Below are positions 47,827 to 55,375 of a stretch of DNA of 64,000 bases, piece by piece (position 1 is the stretch's first letter; each line of letters starts with the position of its first letter). The translations under genes and the position numbers were made by a program. The stretch spans positions 62,001-126,000 of the forward strand of contig WHUA01000010.1 in assembly GCA_009377445.1 (NCBI GenBank), given 5' to 3'. Origin of the DNA: Alphaproteobacteria bacterium (GTDB lineage Bacteria > Pseudomonadota > Alphaproteobacteria > UBA8366). Under the pieces are notes generated by a model that saw only the letters and a program-made list of their open reading frames with translations, made no database searches and had not been told where the DNA came from.

Positions 47827-48017
47827 CAAAAAAGGGGACAGAGCCCTATTTAAAAAAGGGGACAGAGCCCTATTTTGCCAAAACCAGCACGTGGTTTGCC
47901 GGAACAAATCCGGAAACGACGGTAAGCATTTGATTTAAAACACGATCGTTACTCGCGGACTTGTTCCGCGAGTCCATGCGCACCGGCCTCCCGGAAATAG
48001 GGCTCTGTCCCCTTTTC
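47827..48017. repeat. GGGGACAGAGCCCTATTT repeats plus one palindromic repeat
   Basis: Two direct copies of AAAAAGGGGACAGAGCCCTA at about 47828-47851 and 47852-47876, then a variable-stem hairpin at 47946-47978, then an inverted copy of the first repeat at 47995-48017. The same unit forms the perfect palindrome at 58669-58716. They lie between convergent genes. Confidence 0.82.
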
Positions 48018-48019
48018 CG

Positions 48020-48871
48020 TTAAGGGTCCTCGTAGCGCAGCAGGATCTGCTCGCCGATGTTGCAGGGCGGGGCGATGCGGGTGTCGGGGCCGGCTTGGGC
48101 CGGGAGCACGCGAACGCCGTTGCGCGGCGTGCGGCCGGCGATCTCGAGGATGAGCTTCCGCCGCACCGCGCGGGCGAAGTCGGGGAAATCCACCGCGACC
48201 TCGAGGAACGCGCCCGGGCCGCCGATCACGCAATCGCGGAAATAGAGGTCCAGGTCCGGAAGATTGAAGCGCGAGTAGAGGCCCCTGCTGTGCCCCATGA
48301 TCGGCAGGCCGTTGATCGTGACGCCGGCGGCGAGCGCCTTCCCGCGGGCGAGCGTCACCAGGTCGCCGTCGTTGTTGGGACCGTCGCCCGACACGTCGAT
48401 GACGCGGCGCGTGCCGGCGAAGCCGTTACCGTCGAACCACGGAAGCGCGAAGTTGATGGCGTCGCTGATCGATGTCCGCCGGGCCGATCCCGGCGGCTTG
48501 CTCCGGTTCAGCGCTTCCGCGAAGGCGCGGGCGCTCTTCTCGCCGTCGATCAGGGTCCAGGATATGATGACTTGCGCGGTCTCGATGCCGGCCCACTCGA
48601 AGTACCCGACGGCTATCTTGCCGATGAAGCCCGAGCCGATGGCGCGGATCAGCGCCGGGTCGCGGAACGCATCGATATAACCCTGGCGCTGCAGCCGGGC
48701 CTCTTCCCGGTCGATGCTGCGCGACACGTCGATCGCCAGTATCAGCTCCAGGTCGACCGGCGTCTCCGCGCGCGCCGCATTGCAGGCAATGCCCGCCGTC
48801 ACGGCCGCCGTCACCGACAGGACTGCCATAGCGCGAGCCAGCGCCGGCGAACGCGAGGGAATGCCACCCAT
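48020..48871 (-). CDS. DUF1194 VWA-like exported protein
   Basis: 283 residues from ATG 48871 (GGAGG 8 nt upstream); an inner Met at 48829 begins a compact signal peptide ending AARAET. The DUF1194 domain follows, with the metal-site-like AIDVSRSID and VIDVSGDGPNND, resembling a von Willebrand A fold. It is exported to the periplasm. Function unknown. It is divergent from the DUF6152 gene. Confidence 0.85.
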   Translation of the reverse strand: MGGIPSRSPALARAMAVLSVTAAVTAGIACNAARAETPVDLELILAIDVSRSIDREEARLQRQGYIDAFRDPALIRAIGSGFIGKIAVGYFEWAGIETAQVIISWTLIDGEKSARAFAEALNRSKPPGSARRTSISDAINFALPWFDGNGFAGTRRVIDVSGDGPNNDGDLVTLARGKALAAGVTINGLPIMGHSRGLYSRFNLPDLDLYFRDCVIGGPGAFLEVAVDFPDFARAVRRKLILEIAGRTPRNGVRVLPAQAGPDTRIAPPCNIGEQILLRYEDP

Positions 48872-48995
48872 CCCAATGCCTCCGCAACAGGGTGCGTAGA
48901 GCATGCCACCGCCGGCCGCGGCGGTCCACTGGGGGGCTTTCCGTCCGCACCGCCTCCCCTATGTCAATAGGAGTCCAGGTTTCAGGGAGGCAAGG

Positions 48996-49385
48996 ATGAA
49001 CCGGCGTACTTTCATGCAGGGCTGCGGCGTGGCGCTCCTGGGAGCGATCTCGGCCGCGCTCCTTTCGAATCCGCTGCGCGCGCATCATGGCTGGGGATGG
49101 GCCACCGACGAGGAGTTCGAGCTGACCGGGCGGATCAAGGCGGTTCAGCTCGGCAATCCGCACGGCGAGCTGACCCTGGACGCCAAGGGCGAGGACTGGG
49201 TGGTCGAGATCGGCCAGCCCTGGCGCAACGAGCGCGCCGGCCTGACCGAAAGCGTGCTCGCCATCGGCACCACCGTCACCGCCCACGGCCACCGCTCGGC
49301 CAACAAGGCGGAGCGGCTGATGAAGGCGGAGCGCATCGTGATCGCCGGCAAGGACCATGACCTCTATCCGGACCGCGCTTCGTAA
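48996..49385 (+). CDS. DUF6152-family exported protein
   Basis: 129 residues from ATG 48996 with GGGAGG upstream. The N-terminus MNRRTFMQGCGVALLGAIS is a twin-arginine-type signal. The mature part starts AHHGWGWATDEEFELTGRIK, the pattern of DUF6152 proteins, with a His-rich start that could bind metal. It lies 15 nt before the DUF6644 gene; this pair recurs in proteobacteria. Function unknown. Confidence 0.83.
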   Translation: MNRRTFMQGCGVALLGAISAALLSNPLRAHHGWGWATDEEFELTGRIKAVQLGNPHGELTLDAKGEDWVVEIGQPWRNERAGLTESVLAIGTTVTAHGHRSANKAERLMKAERIVIAGKDHDLYPDRAS

Positions 49386-49400
49386 ACCGGCGGCTTCCCG

Positions 49401-49865
49401 ATGCTCACCGACATCCTGGCGGCGCTGCATGCGTCGCCGCCCGCAGCGGCGCTGCGCGGCTCGACCTGGCTCTACCCGCTGGTCAACGCCGGCCACATCG
49501 TCGGCATCGCGCTCCTGTTCGGCGCGATCGCGTCGCTCGATCTCCGGATGATGGGCGCGTGGAGCACGATGCCGCTGGCCGCGCTCTCCCGCATACTGAC
49601 GCCCGTGGCCGCCACGGGATTCGCGATCGCCGTCACGGCGGGCGGGCTGCTCTTCATCACCAAGGCCAACGCCTACGCCGCGTCAGAGCTGTTCCAGGCG
49701 AAGATGCTCCTGGTCGCGGCAGGCCTTGCCAACATCCTCGCCTATTATGCGCTGCGCCGCCGCGCCGAGCCCCTGCCGATCGCGCTGCAACGGATTTTCG
49801 GGGCAACGTCGCTCGCCATCTGGCTCGGCGTCATCGTGCTCGGCCGCCTCGTCGGCTATTTCTGA
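49401..49865 (+). CDS. DUF6644-type four-helix membrane protein
   Basis: 154 residues with four hydrophobic segments (about 27-45, 60-85, 98-115 and 130-150) and conserved-looking His in NAGHIVGIALLFG. It resembles DUF6644/DUF2214 membrane proteins, possibly haem- or redox-linked by analogy. It is co-transcribed with the DUF6152 gene. Convergent with TerC, 1 nt between stops. Confidence 0.8.
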   Translation: MLTDILAALHASPPAAALRGSTWLYPLVNAGHIVGIALLFGAIASLDLRMMGAWSTMPLAALSRILTPVAATGFAIAVTAGGLLFITKANAYAASELFQAKMLLVAAGLANILAYYALRRRAEPLPIALQRIFGATSLAIWLGVIVLGRLVGYF

Positions 49866-49866
49866 G

Positions 49867-50625
49867 CTATTCGCCGGCCTTCGCGCGCGCCTGCACCGCC
49901 CGCCGGCGCCGCCGCGCCAGCATGTTCAGCCCTTCGATCAGCGCCGAGAACGTCATCGCCGCATAGATGTATCCGCGCGGGACGTGATAGCCGAAGCCGT
50001 CCGCCACCAGTATGGTCCCGATCATCAGCAGGAAGCCGAGCGCGAGCATCACGACGCTCGGGTTGGCGTTGATGAAATTGGCCAGGGGCTCGGCCGCCAG
50101 CAGCATGACGCCGACGGCGACGACGACGGCGACCACCATGATCGGGACATGGGGCGTCATGCCGACGGCGGTGATGATGCTGTCGATCGAGAAGACCATG
50201 TCGAGCATCAGTATCTGGCCGATCGCCGCGGCGAAACCGAGGGTCGCCTGCCTGCGGTCGAAGAGGTCCGGCCCCTTGTCCAGATCGACGTGATGGTGGA
50301 TTTCCTTCGTCGCCTTCCAGACCAGGAACCCGCCGCCCGCGATCAGGATCAGGTCGCGCCAGGAAAATTCGTTGTCGAACACGCTGAACAGCGGATCGGT
50401 GAGCTTGACGATGACGGCGATCGTGCCGAGCAGCGCCAGCCGCAAGATGAGAGCGCCGCCGATGCCGATGCGCCGCGCCTTGGCGCGCTGGTGCTCCGGC
50501 AGCTTGTTGGTGAGGATCGAGATGAAGATCAGGTTATCGACGCCGAGAACGACCTCCATCACGATCAGGGTCAGGAGTGCCGCCCAGGTCGAGGGGTCGG
50601 CGGCGAGCGTCAGCAATTCATCCAT
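49867..50625 (-). CDS. TerC family integral membrane protein
   Basis: 252 residues from ATG 50625 ([14 protein letters not shown]). Seven or so membrane helices carry the TerC motifs [11 protein letters not shown] and [12 protein letters not shown], with conserved Asp pairs that likely bind Mn2+ or another metal. Many TerC proteins export manganese and help metallate secreted enzymes. The ribosome site is weak. Longer in-frame starts exist but extend into the divergent promoter. Confidence 0.9.
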   Translation of the reverse strand: MDELLTLAADPSTWAALLTLIVMEVVLGVDNLIFISILTNKLPEHQRAKARRIGIGGALILRLALLGTIAVIVKLTDPLFSVFDNEFSWRDLILIAGGGFLVWKATKEIHHHVDLDKGPDLFDRRQATLGFAAAIGQILMLDMVFSIDSIITAVGMTPHVPIMVVAVVVAVGVMLLAAEPLANFINANPSVVMLALGFLLMIGTILVADGFGYHVPRGYIYAAMTFSALIEGLNMLARRRRRAVQARAKAGE

Positions 50626-50828
50626 ATGCGGTATTTCCGTTCCGTGCGGTTGGCCGCTCCTATATAGGGTAGGCTGGATGGCTGCGAAACCCGTAGAAAT
50701 ACGGGGCACCCCTCCTCTCCCAAGCCGCTAACGACAATATCCGCGCCCGGTTGCACTTCTTTGTGACTGGCCCACCCCGGATCGACCCGCCACAATACGT
50801 CAACGACGGTCGAACGGGCGGTGCAACC

Positions 50829-51617
50829 ATGATGCGCATGATACTGGCGGCTGTATTTTCCCTCGCCGCCTGGGTGTCGCCGGCGCAGGCGGAGTTCAGC
50901 CGCTGCATCGCCTTCGTCGAGCGCACGCCGGGCATTGTCCCGGTCAGGCTCGCACAGGCGGCGGCGCCCGAGGTGCGCATCACCTTCGCCACGCATTCGA
51001 CATTCCGCATTCAGACCCCAGCCGGCGTCATCATCGCGACGGATTATGCCGGCTATGCGGGCGTAGGGCCGGTCCCGACCGTTGTCACGATGAACCACGC
51101 CCACGACACGCATTTCACCGATTACCCCGATCCGGCGATCCAGTATGTGCTGCGCGGCTGGGACCCGAACGGCGGCCCAGCCGACCACAAGCTCAAGATC
51201 CAGGATGTCCTCATCCGCAACGTGCCGACGGACATCAAGCGGTGGGACGGGTCGATCGAGCCCTTCGGCAATTCCATCTTCATCTTCGAAGTCGCCGATC
51301 TCTGCATCGGCCACCTCGGCCATCTGCATCACAAGCCGACGCCCGAGCAGCTTGCGCGGATCGGCCGCCTCGACGTCCTGTTCGTGCCGGTCGACGGCAG
51401 CTACACGCTCAACCTCGCGGAAATGACCGAGGTGGTGAAGCAGCTCCGCACCAGCCTCGTGATCCCGATGCACTACTTCGCCGGCTCGTCGCTGCAACGC
51501 TTCATCGCCACGCTCAAGGGCGAGTTCCGCATCGAGGTCGAGAAGGAGCCGGTCACGGTCGTCTCCCTCGCCACCTTGCCGAGCCGGCCGACGATACGAG
51601 TCCTCCCCGGATATTGA
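50829..51617 (+). CDS. exported MBL-fold metal-dependent hydrolase
   Basis: About 262 residues from ATG 50829 (three nearby Met are possible). A signal peptide ends near AQAEFS. The domain resembles the UlaG-like branch of metallo-beta-lactamase folds: THSTFRIQTPAGVIIATD, MNHAHDTHFTD, HLGHLHH and a late MHYF His. Metal-binding His and Asp are mostly present. It likely hydrolyses a periplasmic substrate. It may be co-transcribed with the dioxygenase that starts 60 nt later. Confidence 0.82.
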   Translation: MMRMILAAVFSLAAWVSPAQAEFSRCIAFVERTPGIVPVRLAQAAAPEVRITFATHSTFRIQTPAGVIIATDYAGYAGVGPVPTVVTMNHAHDTHFTDYPDPAIQYVLRGWDPNGGPADHKLKIQDVLIRNVPTDIKRWDGSIEPFGNSIFIFEVADLCIGHLGHLHHKPTPEQLARIGRLDVLFVPVDGSYTLNLAEMTEVVKQLRTSLVIPMHYFAGSSLQRFIATLKGEFRIEVEKEPVTVVSLATLPSRPTIRVLPGY

Positions 51618-51677
51618 CAGCGACCGCCGTAACGTCCGGTAATTGACCTGCCGCACACTGCCGGAAAGGAAATCGCC

Positions 51678-52544
51678 ATGCCGAAGGCCGCCGCGCCCGC
51701 AGGGGTTACCGTCACGCCGGTCGGCGCCGTCATCGGCGCCGAGGTGCAGGGCATCGATCTCTCGGGCGATCTGGAACGTGGCGTCCGCGCCTGGATACGC
51801 GACGCCGTCATCGAGCACGGCGTCCTGGTCTTTCGGGGCCAGGACCTGGACGCCCCGCGATTTCACGACTTCGCCGGCGGATTCGGCCCGCTGCAACACC
51901 ACGTGCTGCGCAAGTACCGCCACAAGGATTTTCCCGGGCTGTCGTGGCTGACCAACGTGGAGGCGGACGGCTCCGTCGACCGCTTCGGCGTCACCCGCGC
52001 GACCTCCTGGCACACGGACGGGACCTACACCGACGATCCGCCCGCGATCGGCATCCTGCATGCGCTGGAGACGCCGTCGAAAGGCGCGGGCACGCTGTTC
52101 GTCAGCATGAAGGCGGCCTACGCGGCCCTGACCGATGGCGAGAGGACGCGCATCGCCCCCCTCGTCGGCCTGCATCGCCACGGCGGCGGGCCGGGCGGCG
52201 GCATGTACGACAACTCCCTCGACGAGGATCAGGCGGAAGGCCACAGCGACGTGCGCCATCCCGCCGTGCGGCCGCATCCGGCGAGCGGCGAGCCCGTGCT
52301 CTACGTCAATCCCACGCACGTCCGCAGCTTCGAGGGCATGAAGCCAGAGGACAGCGTGCCCCTCGTCCTGGAGCTGGTCGACAAGGCCACCCGCCGCGAC
52401 GTCGTCTATCACCACAATTGGCGGCCCGGCGACCTGCTGATGTGGGACGAGCACAGCACGATGCATCGCGGCGAAGGCGCTTACGATCCGGCCGAGCGCC
52501 GGGTTATGCTCCGCGCCATCGTGCAGCGCTGCACGCGCGCATAA
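51678..52544 (+). CDS. TauD/TfdA family dioxygenase
   Basis: 288 residues; GGAAAGGAAATCGCC precedes ATG 51678. Iron ligands are in SWHTDGTYT (His-x-Asp) and the distal His in STMHRGEGAYDP; the Arg for 2-oxoglutarate is in RRVMLRAIV. The RHGGGPGGGM insert is unlike the other copies here and marks a separate subgroup. It is 21 nt upstream of an SDR gene, so hydroxylation and later oxidation of one substrate is plausible. Confidence 0.91.
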   Translation: MPKAAAPAGVTVTPVGAVIGAEVQGIDLSGDLERGVRAWIRDAVIEHGVLVFRGQDLDAPRFHDFAGGFGPLQHHVLRKYRHKDFPGLSWLTNVEADGSVDRFGVTRATSWHTDGTYTDDPPAIGILHALETPSKGAGTLFVSMKAAYAALTDGERTRIAPLVGLHRHGGGPGGGMYDNSLDEDQAEGHSDVRHPAVRPHPASGEPVLYVNPTHVRSFEGMKPEDSVPLVLELVDKATRRDVVYHHNWRPGDLLMWDEHSTMHRGEGAYDPAERRVMLRAIVQRCTRA

Positions 52545-52565
52545 GATATCAACGGGAGAGAACGC

Positions 52566-53327
52566 ATGGATCTGGGACTCGAGGGCAAGCGCGCGATCGT
52601 CACCGGCGGCACGCGCGGCATCGGCCGCAAGACGGTCGAGCTGCTGCTCGCGGAAGGCTGCGACGTCGGCTTCTGCGCGCGCGACAGGAAGCAGGTCGAC
52701 GAGGCGGTCGGCGCCCTGTCGAAATCCGGGCGCAAGGTGGTCGGCGGCGCCGTCGACGTGACCGACGGCGACGCGCTGCGCGCCTGGGTGACGAAGACGG
52801 CGGGGGCGCTGGGCGGGCTCGACATCCTGGTCCCGAACGCGAGCGCGCTGGTCGAGAAGGCGGACGAGGCCGCATGGCGCCTGGGACTGGAGGTCGACGT
52901 GCTCGGCACCGTGCGCGCGGTCGAGGCCGCCCTGCCCTTCCTCGAGAAATCGGACGCCGCGTCGATCGTCGGGATCGCCAGCACGGCGGGGGTGAACATC
53001 GCGGGCGGCGTCCGCGCCTATACCGGGCACAAGGCGGCGATCATCGCCTACATGAAGTCCCTCTGCGTCGCCTACGGGCGCAAAGGCATCCGCGCCAACA
53101 CGGTGTCGCCCGGCGCGATCTATTTCGACGGCGGCGTCTGGGACAGGCGCAAGCGCGAGCAGCCGGCGATGTATGATGCAGCGATGAAGCGCGCGCCCTT
53201 CGGCCGCCTCGGCAAGCCGGAGGAGGTCGCCAACGCGATCGTCTTCCTCGCCAGCCCCGCCGCGAGCTACATCAGCGGCACCAACCTGATCATCGACGGC
53301 GCCGTGACCTCGCGGATTCAGTACTGA
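52566..53327 (+). CDS. SDR family NAD(P)-dependent oxidoreductase
   Basis: 253 residues. The cofactor motif VTGGTRGIG, NAS in LVPNAS, catalytic Ser139 (IVGIAST) and intact Tyr152-x3-Lys156 (YTGHK) are all present. This contrasts with the two Tyr-less SDRs elsewhere in the window. It is in an operon with the TauD dioxygenase and probably oxidises the product of that reaction or a related alcohol. Confidence 0.92.
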   Translation: MDLGLEGKRAIVTGGTRGIGRKTVELLLAEGCDVGFCARDRKQVDEAVGALSKSGRKVVGGAVDVTDGDALRAWVTKTAGALGGLDILVPNASALVEKADEAAWRLGLEVDVLGTVRAVEAALPFLEKSDAASIVGIASTAGVNIAGGVRAYTGHKAAIIAYMKSLCVAYGRKGIRANTVSPGAIYFDGGVWDRRKREQPAMYDAAMKRAPFGRLGKPEEVANAIVFLASPAASYISGTNLIIDGAVTSRIQY

Positions 53328-53335
53328 GCGGCGGT

Positions 53336-53364
53336 TTGACCCCGGCATATATGACATTATAATG
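53336..53364 (+). promoter_or_regulatory. near-consensus promoter with palindromic operator before the GntR gene
   Basis: TTGACC at 53336-53341 and TATAAT at 53358-53363 are 16 nt apart, a strong sigma70-type promoter. The -10 box is inside the perfect palindrome CATTATAATG (53355-53364). A repressor bound there would block the polymerase, so autoregulation by the GntR protein is likely. Confidence 0.68.
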
Positions 53365-53383
53365 ATTCAAATATCGACTTCGA

Positions 53384-54193
53384 TTGGAGCGCCGAACTTT
53401 GGACGATTTCGTCGTCGCCCATGCCGCTTCGGGCACCCTTTACCAGCGCGTGACGCAGGATCTGCGCGGGAAGATCCTCTCGGGAAACCTCGCGCCGGGC
53501 GCCCAATTGCCGCCGGAGGAGGCGCTTTGCCGGCGATACAGGGTGAGCCGCATCACCGTCCGCCGCGCGGTCGCCGAGCTCGTGCAGCAGCGGCTGCTGG
53601 TCCGCAAGCAAGGCGTCGGCACCTTCGTCACCGACCGCGCCCGGGAGATGCGCAGCTTTCATTTTTCCGGCGTCCTGGATTACATGGATGGCCCCGTTCA
53701 ATTCTCGAGGCAGGTTCTCGCCGCGGAGGTCGTGACGGCCGACCCGGCCGTCGCCCAGGCATTATTGCTGCCGGCCGGGGCGGAGGTCCACCACACCCGC
53801 TATCGCATCCATCGCGACGAGCAGACTCTTGCGCTCAACGACGGCTACGTCGCGGTGCTGGACGGCGAAGAAACGCCGGAGCTGGACTATCACGGCGACC
53901 TCTCGTCCGTCCGGGCGATGGAAAGGCGCCTGGGCCAGCCGATCGAAAGCGCGGAGCAGGAAATGGACGCGATCGCGACGGACGAAGAGCTGGCGGAGCA
54001 TCTCGATCTCGCCCCCGGCAGCCCTATCATCCGGGTCCGCCGCTCCTACTTTGCGGTCGGCGGACAGCCGACGAAATATGTCGTCATCCACTACCACCCC
54101 CAGCGCTACCGTTTCTTCGTCGACCTCGCGCCGCCGAACGGCGTCGCGATCCACCCGCTGCCTTCCTACTCGCCGCAGGCGACGCGTTCCTGA
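53384..54193 (+). CDS. GntR family regulator with UTRA domain (HutC type)
   Basis: 269 residues from TTG 53384; TTG 53399, with GGAG upstream, is a possible alternative that drops five residues. The N-terminal winged helix carries LYQRVTQDLRGKILSGNLAPGAQLPPE, then a UTRA ligand-binding domain (about 95-250, ending RFFVDLAPPNGVAI). It senses a small molecule and represses nearby genes, perhaps the dioxygenase-SDR operon upstream or itself. The operator is described above. Confidence 0.9.
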   Translation: MERRTLDDFVVAHAASGTLYQRVTQDLRGKILSGNLAPGAQLPPEEALCRRYRVSRITVRRAVAELVQQRLLVRKQGVGTFVTDRAREMRSFHFSGVLDYMDGPVQFSRQVLAAEVVTADPAVAQALLLPAGAEVHHTRYRIHRDEQTLALNDGYVAVLDGEETPELDYHGDLSSVRAMERRLGQPIESAEQEMDAIATDEELAEHLDLAPGSPIIRVRRSYFAVGGQPTKYVVIHYHPQRYRFFVDLAPPNGVAIHPLPSYSPQATRS

Positions 54194-54305
54194 CAGCCCG
54201 AGCAACCGCCGCGCCATTCCGCCGAGATGGACACCTGAAGGCTGCGCAGACGATCCATCGGTCATTTGCTCTGAAGGGGCCATCGGGCCGCGCATACGGG
54301 GAAAC

Positions 54306-55064
54306 TCAGCCCTTCCGGCCCTTGGCGGGTTTTTCCGCTGCGGCGGGCTTGAGGCGGATCCGCAGCGCGCGGCCGCCCGGCTGGCTGACCTCGAACGCCT
54401 TGGTATTGCGGACGAGGTCGCTCAGCTTGGTGTAGCCGTAGGTGCGCGGGTCGAAGTCGGGCGCGAGATTGGTGAGTTGCTGCCCGACCCCGCCGAGCCC
54501 CACCCAGCCGTCTTCGTCATCCATCTGCGAAATGACTTTCTTGAGGATCGGCACCGCGGCGCTGGGCGATTGCAGCGGTCTCGCGCCGGGCGCCGCGTCC
54601 TTCTCAAGCGCGGGAACCTGCTGCAGCAGGTTCTCCGTGTAGATGAAGCGCCGGCATGCCTGGCGGAAGCTTTCCGGCGTCTTCTGCTCGCCGAAGCCGT
54701 AGACGTCGAGCCCCTGCTCGCGAATGCGCGCGGCAAGACGGGTGAAATCGCTGTCCGACGACACCAGGCAGAATCCGCCGAACAATCCGCTGTGCAGGAG
54801 ATCCATGGCGTCGATCACCAGCGCGATATCCGAGGAGTTCTTCCCCGACGTGTAAGCGAACTGCTGATGCGGGATGATCGCATGCTTGGACAGGATGTCG
54901 GCCCATGCCTTGAGCCGCGGGCCGGAGAAGTCACCGTAGATGCGGCGGACGCTGGCCTCGCCGATCTTGGCGATCTCGTCGAACAATCCGTCGGCAATGC
55001 GCGGCGAGGCATTGTCGGCGTCGATGAGAACGGCCAGCTTGGTCGAGGGGTTATCCGCCGGCAT
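54306..55064 (-). CDS. NYN domain protein with LOTUS/OST-HTH domain
   Basis: 252 residues from ATG 55064, one nt overlapping the stop of the small gene upstream (TGATG). Residues 8-150 are a NYN (PIN-like) nuclease domain with acidic sites in VLIDADNAS and VSSDSDFTRLA. Residues about 165-240 form an OST-HTH/LOTUS domain, followed by a Lys-rich tail. It probably cuts or binds RNA. Related bacterial NYN-LOTUS proteins are linked to RNA decay or stress. The exact target is unknown. Confidence 0.87.
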   Translation of the reverse strand: MPADNPSTKLAVLIDADNASPRIADGLFDEIAKIGEASVRRIYGDFSGPRLKAWADILSKHAIIPHQQFAYTSGKNSSDIALVIDAMDLLHSGLFGGFCLVSSDSDFTRLAARIREQGLDVYGFGEQKTPESFRQACRRFIYTENLLQQVPALEKDAAPGARPLQSPSAAVPILKKVISQMDDEDGWVGLGGVGQQLTNLAPDFDPRTYGYTKLSDLVRNTKAFEVSQPGGRALRIRLKPAAAEKPAKGRKG

Positions 55065-55270
55065 CAATCGGACAGCATCGTCAAAGCCGCGCGGCGGTCT
55101 CCCGGCTTCAGCTTGAGAAACAGCGCGCGGGCTTTCTTGATGTCGCGCTCGGTGCCGCTCTCGGCCGCGGCCTTGAGGGCGATGGTCGTCGAATGCTCGG
55201 GCCCGCAGACGAAGGCCAATGCCTTGGCCAGGCGACCGATCGCGTCACGGTCGAACTTCGCTTCTTCCAC
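55064..55270 (-). CDS. small protein coupled to the NYN-LOTUS gene
   Basis: 68 residues from GTG 55270, chosen because GGAGG stands 8 nt upstream; an ATG at 55342 gives 92 residues without a ribosome site. Its TGA overlaps the ATG of the NYN gene (TGATG). The protein is helical and charged (LAKALAFVCGPEHSTTIALK ... RRAALTMLSD). Not recognised. Overlap coupling suggests a shared role, perhaps as a cofactor of the nuclease. Confidence 0.65.
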   Translation of the reverse strand: MEEAKFDRDAIGRLAKALAFVCGPEHSTTIALKAAAESGTERDIKKARALFLKLKPGDRRAALTMLSD

Positions 55271-55375
55271 CAAGATGTCCTCCAAAGGCCGCCATGCCGC
55301 GCCGCCGTCGATCGGGCGCCGCCCAGGCACGCATGCGGCCATCCTCTCCGCTATGCGCCCTGGACGAAGCGCTTG

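Noticed and set aside
47827..47876. Direct repeat pair as a possible CRISPR fragment
   Set aside because: There is no spacer between the copies, and the same unit occurs elsewhere as a palindrome; no cas genes.
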